A stretch of 26,632 bases of DNA from Lysobacterales bacterium (lineage in GTDB: Bacteria; Pseudomonadota; Gammaproteobacteria; Xanthomonadales; SZUA-36): NCBI GenBank assembly GCA_013213875.1, contig JABSSV010000012.1, forward strand, positions 1 through 26,632, in the 5' to 3' direction. The notes below the pieces were generated by a model. It ran no database searches and was not told the DNA's origin. It was given only the letters and a program-made list of their open reading frames with translations. Below are positions 1 to 7,377 of the stretch, piece by piece (positions within the stretch are counted from its first letter, which is position 1; every line of letters begins with the position of its first letter). Position numbers and translations under genes: made by a program.

Positions 1-2
1 CT

Positions 3-257
3 TTACGGGCGGCGACCTTGAACCCTGCGGTATATCGCGATTCGGATAATTCTCTGGGAACGATCGAGGCAGGAAAGTTTGCTGACCTCGTTCTGCTCAA
101 TGCCAATCCGCTGGAAGATATCTCCAACACGCAATCGATCGACACGGTCATCGCCAATGGGCGGGTTTTCCAGCGTGAGGACCTCGATGCTCTGCTGCAG
201 ACAATAGAGACCTACGCATCATCGACGTGGAATGACAGTGATTCGAAGCCAGATTAG
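3..257 (+). CDS. Amidohydrolase family protein, C-terminal fragment
   Basis: This is the last 84 codons of a gene that begins left of the window; the frame is open from base 3. The visible part has the end of an amidohydrolase barrel and its small beta-sandwich: an L-R-A-A-T-x-N-P-A segment, then G-T-I-E-A-G-K-F-A-D-L-V-L-L, then N-P-L-E-D-I and V-I-A-N-G-R-V-F. These are typical of imidazolonepropionase-like or Xaa-Pro-dipeptidase-like metal-dependent hydrolases. The metal-binding residues lie upstream and cannot be seen, so the substrate is unknown. The tail after G-R-V-F is a hydrophilic extension of about 30 residues. Family assignment is fairly safe; subfamily is not. Confidence 0.8.
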   Translation, partial: LRAATLNPAVYRDSDNSLGTIEAGKFADLVLLNANPLEDISNTQSIDTVIANGRVFQREDLDALLQTIETYASSTWNDSDSKPD

Positions 258-477
258 TTTGACTAACCGTTTTTAATCCGAGAGTGCGAGCCCCAATCGT
301 CCTCTCCTGGCCGGAAGTCGCCGCGCGCGGACGCCGCAGTGGGACGACACCGTCAGACCCTTGCACGGTTTCAGCAGTTGCATCATGTGGACGCTGGAGC
401 GGCACGGACCTTGGTTAGGGCTCCCCGCTAGCTGCCGGGTGATTCAAACTGGCGGTTTATCCTTCCTATGCACCCAC
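258..477. other. Intergenic region, no gene seen
   Basis: This spacer lies between the amidohydrolase stop and the groEL terminator. I see no convincing open frame, tRNA or repeat. A TTCAAAC heptamer near 442 resembles a tRNA T-loop, but the flanking bases do not form a T-stem. The two neighbouring genes converge here. Confidence 0.5.
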
Positions 478-507
478 AAAAAACCCCGCCACACGGGCGG
501 GGTTTTT
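478..507 (-). terminator. Rho-independent terminator of groES-groEL
   Basis: A perfect 7-bp GC stem (CCCCGCC at 484-490 with GGCGGGG at 496-502) encloses a 5-base loop. It is flanked by six A on the left and five T on the right. On the minus strand the stem is followed by a T6 run, a good intrinsic terminator about 45 bases past the groEL stop. The symmetry means it could also stop rightward transcription from the amidohydrolase gene. Confidence 0.9.
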
Positions 508-548
508 CGTTTGCTCGATGACCGAGCGGATGTCGTAAGGGGGTTCCC

Positions 549-2192
<1,644 letters not shown>

Positions 2193-2236
2193 TGCTTAAT
2201 CCTCAAAAAATCTGTCGCTAATCGTGATGCGGCTGC

Positions 2237-2527
2237 TTAGCCTTCGATCACGGCCATAATGTCTTCTTCGCGCATGACGAGCAGTTCCTCGCCATCCACT
2301 TTTACTTCCGTGCCGGCGTATTTGCCGAACAGGACCGTATCGCCGGCCTGCACATCGAGATCACGCTTGTCGCCGTTCTCGAGGATTTTGCCGTTGCCCA
2401 CAGCCAGCACTTCGCCGCGCACGGGCTTTTCCGTAGCTGAGTCGGGGATCACGATTCCGCCTGCAGACAGACGCTCTTCTTCCATGCGCTTGACGATCAC
2501 ACGATCGTGTAAAGGACGAAGGTTCAT
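2237..2527 (-). CDS. groES: Co-chaperonin GroES (10 kDa)
   Basis: GroES forms the heptameric lid that caps GroEL. The 96-residue protein begins M-N-L-R-P-L-H-D-R-V-I-V-K-R. Its mobile loop (E-R-L-S-A-G-G-I-V-I-P, about residues 18-28) carries the G-G-I-V-I segment that binds GroEL. It ends E-E-D-I-M-A-V-I-E-G, as in proteobacterial homologues. It is the first gene of the groE operon. The leader is about 105 bases and GC-rich, with possible hairpins at 2576-2590 and 2600-2622. An A-rich purine tract with GAGGGAG precedes the ATG. Confidence 0.99.
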   Translation of the reverse strand: MNLRPLHDRVIVKRMEEERLSAGGIVIPDSATEKPVRGEVLAVGNGKILENGDKRDLDVQAGDTVLFGKYAGTEVKVDGEELLVMREEDIMAVIEG

Positions 2528-2639
2528 AGGATTAACTCCCTCATTTCTTAAACCTGAAAATAATTAAAAGCCGGCGTCTTCCGGCCGGTGTCGTATGCCG
2601 CTGGCTGGGGTCTGCGCCCCAACGCGTGGCCTGCACTCC

Positions 2640-2671
2640 TAATGGGGCTGGGATTTTTTTATTTCAAGGGG
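2640..2671 (-). promoter_or_regulatory. Heat-shock (sigma-32 type) promoter of groES-groEL
   Basis: Read on the minus strand, CCCCTTGAAAT (2661-2671) is followed after 14 bases by CCCCATTA (2640-2647). These match the established sigma-32 (RpoH) -35 (CTTGAAA) and -10 (CCCCAT) elements and the usual 13-15 base spacing. The expected start point is near 2632, giving a leader of about 105 bases. I saw no CIRCE-like inverted repeat, so control by RpoH rather than HrcA is the simpler reading. Confidence 0.88.
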
Positions 2672-2768
2672 TAGCGAGTTTCCGCCATGGGAGCCTGTGT
2701 TTGCCGGCGGCTGGTTATAGTGTGATCTTTCTTTGTAACCATTTCCTCGCACCTGCGTATACAGCACT

Positions 2769-3257
2769 GTGGATAGCCGGATTTTTCATCAATGGGTACA
2801 GGCGCATCAGGACCGGGTTTGGTCCCTGGCGCGCTACCTGCTTAAGGATGCCAGTGAGGCTGAAGACGCCGCGCAGGAGGCATTCATCAAGCTGTGGGAT
2901 CACCGGCACAAAATCGATCCGGAGCGCGTGGGGCCCTGGATCATGCGCGTGACGCGCAACGGGTGCCTCGATCGGCTGCGGCGGCGTAAGCCGGAAACGG
3001 AGCTGACCGATGAGCAGCACAGCGACCATCACGGGCCCATGAGTGATACGCAGCAATCGGAAGCGAATCGCTGGCTGCAGCGCGCCATTGCGGGCCTGCG
3101 TGAGCCCTACCGCTCCCTGGTGGTGCTGCGTGATTTGCAGCAGCACAGCTATCAGGAAGTAGCGCACGCCACCGAACTCAGCCTGTCGCAGGTTAAGGTC
3201 TACCTGCACCGGGCACGTAAGCAACTGCGGGAAGAACTCGCGGAGGTAAGGCCATGA
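2769..3257 (+). CDS. ECF-type RNA polymerase sigma factor
   Basis: This is a 162-residue sigma-70 family protein of the extracytoplasmic-function class, with only regions 2 and 4. Region 2 covers about residues 5-75 and includes A-E-D-A-A-Q-E-A-F-I-K-L-W and W-I-M-R-V-T-R-N. Region 4 covers about residues 100-155 and includes Y-R-S-L-V-V-L-R-D, then a helix-turn-helix S-Y-Q-E-V-A with L-S-L-S-Q-V-K-V-Y-L-H-R-A-R-K. The start is GTG at 2769; the next upstream in-frame stop is at 2736 and no other start lies between. No clear Shine-Dalgarno precedes it. Its stop overlaps the ATG of the next gene by 4 bases (ATGA), implying coupled translation with its putative anti-sigma factor. The target promoters are unknown. 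Confidence 0.93.
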   Translation: MDSRIFHQWVQAHQDRVWSLARYLLKDASEAEDAAQEAFIKLWDHRHKIDPERVGPWIMRVTRNGCLDRLRRRKPETELTDEQHSDHHGPMSDTQQSEANRWLQRAIAGLREPYRSLVVLRDLQQHSYQEVAHATELSLSQVKVYLHRARKQLREELAEVRP

Positions 3258-3802
3258 ACGAGCATGAGAACGATTGGGAACTGCAGCTGAACCAGCTGCT
3301 CGACGGCGAACTGGAAGGTGAGGCGCTGCAGGCCCTGCAGCGTGCGGCTGCCAAGGATCCCGAGTTGGAGCGCGCGGTGCGTCAAGCCCACGAGTTGCAG
3401 CAGTTGATGGGCGCCCTGCCGGCCGAATCCGCGCCGGACAGTTTGCGCCAGAAGCTTGCAGCGATTCCCGAGCGGGCCGAGTTGGCAGCTGATGTGGCGC
3501 GCCTCAATGAGCAGCGGCCGAGAGCCGGCCTGCGCTGGCGCTGGCTGTCCGCTCTGGCCGTTGTGCCACTGGTGTTTGTGCTGCTGGTGCAGCAATCGGG
3601 ACCCACAGCGCCCAGTGATGCGGAGCTGGCCCAGGCCCGTGAGGATCTGGCGCTGGCCCTGGCCTATCTCGACAAGGCGACGCGAGTCACCGAGCGGGAA
3701 CTGAGCTATACGATTGGTGCCGCCATGCGGGACCCCATCGAGGAGCGCACGTTGCGCTCAATTACCGAACAACTTAACTGGCGTAAGGAGCAAGACGCAT
3801 GA
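3254..3802 (+). CDS. Putative membrane anti-sigma factor
   Basis: No specific family is recognised with certainty; the role is inferred from architecture and position. The 182-residue protein has an acidic helical cytoplasmic part (residues 1-90, with D-G-E-L-E-G-E-A-L-Q-A-L and D-P-E-L-E-R-A like anti-sigma N-termini). One membrane span follows at about 95-112 (W-L-S-A-L-A-V-V-P-L-V-F-V-L-L-V). A periplasmic helical tail of about 70 residues completes it. It contains no cysteine, so it is not a zinc-binding (ZAS) anti-sigma factor. A strong ribosome-binding site (GGAGG at 3242-3246) sits inside the sigma gene, and the genes overlap by 4 bases. The expected role is to hold the ECF sigma factor at the membrane until an envelope signal releases it. 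It also overlaps the following DUF4252 gene by 4 bases. Confidence 0.8.
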   Translation: MNEHENDWELQLNQLLDGELEGEALQALQRAAAKDPELERAVRQAHELQQLMGALPAESAPDSLRQKLAAIPERAELAADVARLNEQRPRAGLRWRWLSALAVVPLVFVLLVQQSGPTAPSDAELAQAREDLALALAYLDKATRVTERELSYTIGAAMRDPIEERTLRSITEQLNWRKEQDA

Positions 3803-4326
3803 GAATGAGACAGTGGATCATAGTGGCCCTGATGGCGCTGTTGGCCCTGCCCGTAGCGGCGCAGGACGATGAGCTGAAAACAGAACCCGGCTATGTGGAT
3901 TTCGGCTCGCTGGAATCGGTCTACGGAGAGCCAAAGGTGATGGTCAACATCGGGGCCATGCTGCTCGCCTTTATGGGCCAGGCAGCTGACAGCCACGACC
4001 CGGAGGTAGCCGAGTTTATGCGTGAACTTAAGGGAGTACGCATCAACATCTACTCAACTGAGGGTCAGGTAGCGCCAGCTATGGATCAGGTCGCGAAGGT
4101 AAAGAGCATGCTGCGAGCCCAGAGTTGGGAACAGGTGGTGCAGGGGCAGGAAGACGATGAGCAGGTGCAGATCTATATGAAAGGCGGTGCCGAAGGCATG
4201 CAGGGGCTGACCGTGATGGCCGTTGATGATGAAGAGGCTGTGTTTCTGAACATTCTCGGCAACATCGATCCCAGTAAAGTCGGCACGCTGATGGAGCAGT
4301 TCGACATCGACTTGCCGCAGCCATGA
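3799..4326 (+). CDS. DUF4252 protein, periplasmic
   Basis: This is a 175-residue exported protein of the DUF4252 family, whose function is not established. A signal peptide (M-R-M-R-Q-W then a hydrophobic core, residues 5-18) ends in A-A-Q, with likely cleavage before D-D. The mature part starts G-Y-V-D-F-G-S-L and carries V-N-I-G-A-M-L-L, then L-K-G-V-R-I-N-I-Y, then I-Y-M-K-G-G and V-F-L-N-I-L-G-N-I-D. These blocks recur in the same order in the next gene, so the two are paralogues. It overlaps both neighbours by 4 bases (ATGA), tying it to the sigma/anti-sigma pair. I infer a role as sensor, co-regulator or effector of that envelope response. Confidence 0.82.
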   Translation: MRMRQWIIVALMALLALPVAAQDDELKTEPGYVDFGSLESVYGEPKVMVNIGAMLLAFMGQAADSHDPEVAEFMRELKGVRINIYSTEGQVAPAMDQVAKVKSMLRAQSWEQVVQGQEDDEQVQIYMKGGAEGMQGLTVMAVDDEEAVFLNILGNIDPSKVGTLMEQFDIDLPQP

Positions 4327-4859
4327 GCCTGTTTCGTATGCTGGCCCTGAGCCTGGCGCTGCTGACACTGAGTGCCTGTGGGCTGACGGCCAGCCACCGT
4401 AACCCCGGCTTTGTGGACCTGCCGGGCGCCAGCCTGCTGACTAAGGGACAGGCCACCACGGTCTCAATCGGCCCCATGGTGCTGCGCCTGGTGGCCAGTA
4501 AGATGGATGATGATCCCGAGGCCCGCGCCCTGCTGCAGGGTTTGCAGGGGGTGCAGGTTCATCACTATCCGCTGGAGGAGGGTAGCCGCCGTGCTGCCTC
4601 TTATCTGGGTGATATGCAAACCAGCCTGCGCGTGGGCGGCTGGCTGCCTGTGGCTCTGGTGCGCAACGAGGGCGATACGGTGCACCTGCTGATGAAGGGC
4701 TCAGAGCAGGAAATTGTGGGTTTGGTGCTGCTCGTGCAGCAGCCAGACCAGGCCGTGGTGGTGAACGTGATGGGCAACCTGCAGCCGGAACATTTCGCGG
4801 CGGCCATGAAAGCGCTTGAGATCGAAGCGGGCGACTCGGTGGAGGTTGCCGCCAGCTAG
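4323..4859 (+). CDS. DUF4252 lipoprotein
   Basis: This 178-residue protein is a paralogue of the upstream DUF4252 gene but carries a lipoprotein signal. A hydrophobic stretch at residues 6-17 ends in the lipobox L-S-A-C, with the acylated cysteine at 19 and Gly at +2. By the Lol rule (no Asp at +2) this predicts outer-membrane anchoring. Shared blocks include G-F-V-D-L near the mature N-terminus, V-S-I-G-P-M-V-L, L-Q-G-V-Q-V-H-H-Y, L-L-M-K-G-S and V-V-N-V-M-G-N-L. Its ATG overlaps the previous stop by 4 bases, so four genes from the sigma factor onward form one coupled unit. The biochemical function is unknown. One soluble and one lipidated copy suggests paired action across the periplasm (inference). 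Confidence 0.82.
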   Translation: MSLFRMLALSLALLTLSACGLTASHRNPGFVDLPGASLLTKGQATTVSIGPMVLRLVASKMDDDPEARALLQGLQGVQVHHYPLEEGSRRAASYLGDMQTSLRVGGWLPVALVRNEGDTVHLLMKGSEQEIVGLVLLVQQPDQAVVVNVMGNLQPEHFAAAMKALEIEAGDSVEVAAS

Positions 4860-4923
4860 TTCGGCCAGCGCTGCTGGAAACGATGTCCAGGCGCTACCCA
4901 GCGGGGGCTGCGGGGCTGTTATC

Positions 4924-5370
4924 ATGCGACCCATGCTCCATTTTCTGCGCCCCTTTTCATTCCTTCTGATGCTCCTCTCCCTGAGCGCCTGTGCCGCTCA
5001 ACCGCTGGAGGTTGAGCTCAAGGGCGAGGTCTACACGGTCGACTTGGCCCTCACCGCGGCCGAGCAGCGTCGCGGGCTGATGTTTGTGCGCTCCATGCCC
5101 GCGGACCACGGCATGCTGTTCGTTTTTCCCCGCGAGGCACCGCGCAGCTTTTGGATGAAAAACACACGTATCCCGCTGGATATTCTCTATTTCGATGCGG
5201 AATTACAGCTGGTCAGCGTCGCGCGGGCACGCCCCTGTGTGGCGGACCCCTGCCCTGCCTATCCCAGCAAGGGACCAGCACGCTATGTGCTGGAGCTCAA
5301 TGCGGGTCAGGCTGAGCAGCTGAATCTGGCGCCCGGTGATCTGCTGCAGCTGCGCTTTGATCTGAATTGA
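4924..5370 (+). CDS. DUF192 family lipoprotein
   Basis: This is a 148-residue exported protein of the DUF192 family, a small conserved domain without an assigned reaction. The frame is open upstream to 4816, but ATG at 4924 (or 4933) fits because it opens a lipoprotein signal, a hydrophobic core followed by L-S-A-C with Cys at about residue 23. The domain shows the family blocks R-R-G-L-M-F-V, G-M-L-F-V-F, S-F-W-M-K-N-T-x-I-P-L-D and the end block L-A-P-G-D-L-L-Q-L. Two extra cysteines (P-C-V-A-D-P-C-P) lie in the middle. A gap of 64 bases separates it from the DUF4252 lipoprotein, so it may or may not share that operon's promoter. Confidence 0.88.
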   Translation: MRPMLHFLRPFSFLLMLLSLSACAAQPLEVELKGEVYTVDLALTAAEQRRGLMFVRSMPADHGMLFVFPREAPRSFWMKNTRIPLDILYFDAELQLVSVARARPCVADPCPAYPSKGPARYVLELNAGQAEQLNLAPGDLLQLRFDLN

Positions 5371-5660
5371 AATGCCAGACGGTGGCGCCGCTTTCCAGCT
5401 GTGCCGGCAGCAGGTAACCGACCTGATAGGGGACCAGCGTTTCACTGGCGTGCTGTGGCCCGAGCCGGGCCTCATTGACGGGTATAAATAGTTTCATGAC
5501 GCCAGTCTGGCGCAGTTATCTGCCCCTTAGCTGTCGCAATTCTGTTCTTGTTCTGGCATAACTTAGTTTGCGCGGTCTGTTGATGGGCCGCGAGGACCTG
5601 TCATCCGTCCAACTTGGCGACCTTGGCGGGGGGAACGTTTCAATGCAAGGAGAGAGTGAG
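5371..5660. other. Intergenic region, no firm gene
   Basis: About 290 bases lie between the DUF192 gene and the YegP-like gene. A 66-codon minus-strand frame (5297-5497) begins M-K-L-F-I-P-V-N-E but has no visible ribosome-binding site, and its second half is antisense to the DUF192 gene, so I do not call it. A TTG start at 5568 would extend the YegP frame but is not needed. The promoter of the YegP-like gene should lie here; I cannot place its boxes confidently. Confidence 0.4.
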
Positions 5661-5990
5661 ATGGCAGGTAAGTTTGTTTGTTCCAAGAGTAAAGATGGAC
5701 AGGACTTCTTCGTGCTCAAGGCCAACAATGGCCAGGTGATTCTGCAGAGCGAGCGCTACAAGTCCAAAAAGTCCTGCAGCAACGGCATCGAGTCCGTGCG
5801 CAAGAATTCCCAGGATGAAGGCCGTTTTGAAACCAAGATAGCCAAAGATGGCCGCAGCTATTTCGTGCTGAAGGCATCGAATGGTCAGGTCGTGGGCAAA
5901 AGCCAGATGTATAAATCAGCCAGTGGCTGTGCCAACGGTATCAAGTCGGTCGCAACTCACGCGCCGGATGCCGAGGTCGTCGAAGCCTGA
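5661..5990 (+). CDS. YegP/DUF1508 family protein
   Basis: This 109-residue cytoplasmic protein is made of two tandem DUF1508 repeats. Each repeat has F-x-V-L-K-A-x-N-G-Q-V, then S-x-x-Y-K-S and C-x-N-G-I-x-S-V (about residues 14-46 and 66-97). E. coli YegP has the same two-repeat layout and nearly the same length; its function is poorly defined. The start is ATG 5661, chosen because of the AAGGAGAG ribosome-binding site 14-7 bases upstream and the match to family N-termini; a longer frame opens at 5568. The gene is followed by an intrinsic terminator and appears monocistronic. Base composition is less GC-rich than its neighbours because of many Lys and Ser codons. Confidence 0.92.
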   Translation: MAGKFVCSKSKDGQDFFVLKANNGQVILQSERYKSKKSCSNGIESVRKNSQDEGRFETKIAKDGRSYFVLKASNGQVVGKSQMYKSASGCANGIKSVATHAPDAEVVEA

Positions 5991-6024
5991 CCCATGTCTG
6001 GCACTGGGGGCGACCAGACGCGCG

Positions 6025-6063
6025 CCCCCGCTGACCTAACACCCTCGCACTCGCGGGGGTTTT
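6025..6063 (+). terminator. Probable intrinsic terminator after the YegP-like gene
   Basis: CCCCCGC (6025-6031) pairs with GCGGGGG (6053-6059) and is followed at once by TTTT (6060-6063). The loop is long (21 bases), so confidence is moderate. It lies 35 bases after the stop codon. Its position inside the longest possible frame of the next gene supports a later start (6087) for that gene. Confidence 0.65.
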
Positions 6064-6086
6064 GCGATTTAGGGAATCCTCGGTCC

Positions 6087-6821
6087 TTGTTCAAAGTCAT
6101 TCAACTCAGCGATTGTCATGTGCCGGCGGCAGCGGGCACGCCCTACCGTGGCATGGATGCGCGGGCTACGCTGGAAGCGCTGTTGCCTGTGATCAATGCC
6201 TGGGCCCCGGATCTGGTGCTGGCCACCGGTGACCTCAGTGAAGATGGCAGTGCTGAAGCCTATGACTGGCTGGCCAAGGCTTTGGCCGGGCTGCATGCGC
6301 CGCTGCTGGTCACGCCCGGTAATCACGATGATGCGGCCCTGATGGCGAGCCGCTTTGAGCAGGCGGCTCACGAGCAGGCGCTGGTTTTTGATGCCAGCTG
6401 GCGCGTGATCGTACTTAACAGCGCGGTGGCCGGCGAGGTCACCGGTCGTATCAGCAATGCGCAGCTGGCGCAGCTGGATGCGGCGCTGGAGGATTCGTCC
6501 CGACCCGTGCTGGTCGCGCTCCACCATCAGCCGCAGCCCGTGGGCAGTCCCTGGATTGATCGGTTTCCGCTACTGGATCCCGAGTTACTGTTGGCCCGTC
6601 TGCGCGCCGCGCCGCAGGTCAAGGTGGTGCTTTGGGGACATGTGCATCAGGCCATTAGCCTGTCATTGAACGGACCACTGGGTCTGGGTGCGCCTTCTAC
6701 GGTCAGTAACAGTTTGCCGGGCGAAGACCGCTTCACGCCAGATCCGGCCGGTCCGGCGGTGCGCTGGTTGGAGCTGGCACCTGACGGGGAAGTGACTACC
6801 GGCCTGTTGCGGGCCAGCTAG
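6087..6821 (+). CDS. cpdA: Metallophosphoesterase, CpdA-like (cAMP phosphodiesterase family)
   Basis: This is a class III cyclic-nucleotide phosphodiesterase-type metallophosphoesterase that probably hydrolyses 3',5'-cAMP to AMP in the cytoplasm. All dimetal-site motifs are visible in order: S-D-C-H (Asp9, His11), G-D-L-S (Asp49), G-N-H-D-D (Asn79, His80), A-L-H-H-Q-P and G-H-V-H. The 244-residue length is close to that of E. coli CpdA. The frame is open from 5994, but that would place a terminator inside the gene. TTG at 6087 gives M-F-K-V-I-Q-L-S-D, the usual family N-terminus, with AGGGA at 6071-6075 as ribosome-binding site. Substrate is inferred from family; related enzymes act on other phosphodiesters. 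Confidence 0.85.
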   Translation: MFKVIQLSDCHVPAAAGTPYRGMDARATLEALLPVINAWAPDLVLATGDLSEDGSAEAYDWLAKALAGLHAPLLVTPGNHDDAALMASRFEQAAHEQALVFDASWRVIVLNSAVAGEVTGRISNAQLAQLDAALEDSSRPVLVALHHQPQPVGSPWIDRFPLLDPELLLARLRAAPQVKVVLWGHVHQAISLSLNGPLGLGAPSTVSNSLPGEDRFTPDPAGPAVRWLELAPDGEVTTGLLRAS

Positions 6822-6833
6822 GCAAGCCGGGAA

Positions 6834-7025
6834 TCAGGCATCATCCCAGGGCAGTACCAGCCACAGAATCAGATAGACCAGAATGCCGGGAAAAGCGACC
6901 GACATGATGGACAGCAGCACATAGACCACGCGTGTGGCCGTGGCTGACCAGCCAAAGTTCTTCGCAATGCCGCTGCAGACCCCGCCAATCATGGCGTTGC
7001 GTCGATTTCTCGTTAATCCGCTCAT
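6834..7025 (-). CDS. PspC-domain membrane protein
   Basis: This 63-residue protein consists almost only of a PspC domain. A basic N-terminus is followed by the signature G-G-V-C-S-G-I-A (residues 14-21), and a hydrophobic region at about 33-58 forms the inner-membrane part and ends W-L-V-L-P-W. In E. coli PspC is part of the phage-shock membrane-stress pathway, but lone PspC domains occur widely and no other psp gene is seen here. It starts only 3 bases after the rubredoxin stop, so the two are co-transcribed. Confidence 0.9.
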   Translation of the reverse strand: MSGLTRNRRNAMIGGVCSGIAKNFGWSATATRVVYVLLSIMSVAFPGILVYLILWLVLPWDDA

Positions 7026-7028
7026 GGG

Positions 7029-7208
7029 CTACATCTCCATCATTTCAAAGTCTTCCTTGCCTGCACCGCAGTCAGGGCAGCACCAGTCTTCCGGCACATC
7101 TTCCCAACGGGTGCCCGGAGCGATACCTTCTTCCGGTGCGCCTTTGCTCTCATCGTACATCCAGCCGCAGATGATGCACATCCAGACTTTGGGTTCCGCG
7201 TTTTCCAT
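7029..7208 (-). CDS. Rubredoxin
   Basis: This 59-residue protein is short enough to be missed by length-filtered gene calling. Four cysteines in the rubredoxin pattern C-I-I-C-G (Cys11, Cys14) and C-P-D-C-G (Cys44, Cys47) bind a single Fe atom. The intervening aromatic and acidic residues (G-W-M-Y-D, G-T-x-W-E-D-V-P-E-D-W-C-C) match the fold. An extra cysteine stands at 43. It is a cytoplasmic one-electron carrier; the partner enzyme is not evident here. The start is ATG at 7208, with only a weak purine tract upstream. It is the first gene of a leftward pair with the PspC-domain gene and is divergent from hemL. Confidence 0.94.
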   Translation of the reverse strand: MENAEPKVWMCIICGWMYDESKGAPEEGIAPGTRWEDVPEDWCCPDCGAGKEDFEMMEM

Positions 7209-7377
7209 CTTCGTTCTCTTGCCTGCGGCAACGTATAAAGGATGCGCATTCTGCCATGGCTAGCGGGGCCGGGGAACCGGCCCGTCACGCAGCCACTTGC
7301 GCGCTTCCACTTGCCATGGCCTGGGCACGCGCGGAAAATGGCCGTCCCATTCGCATTGCAACCTCGAGACCGGCGCC

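Noticed and set aside
425..465. Possible tRNA T-arm (TTCAAAC)
   Set aside because: The bases either side do not pair into a T-stem, and no acceptor or anticodon arm fits.
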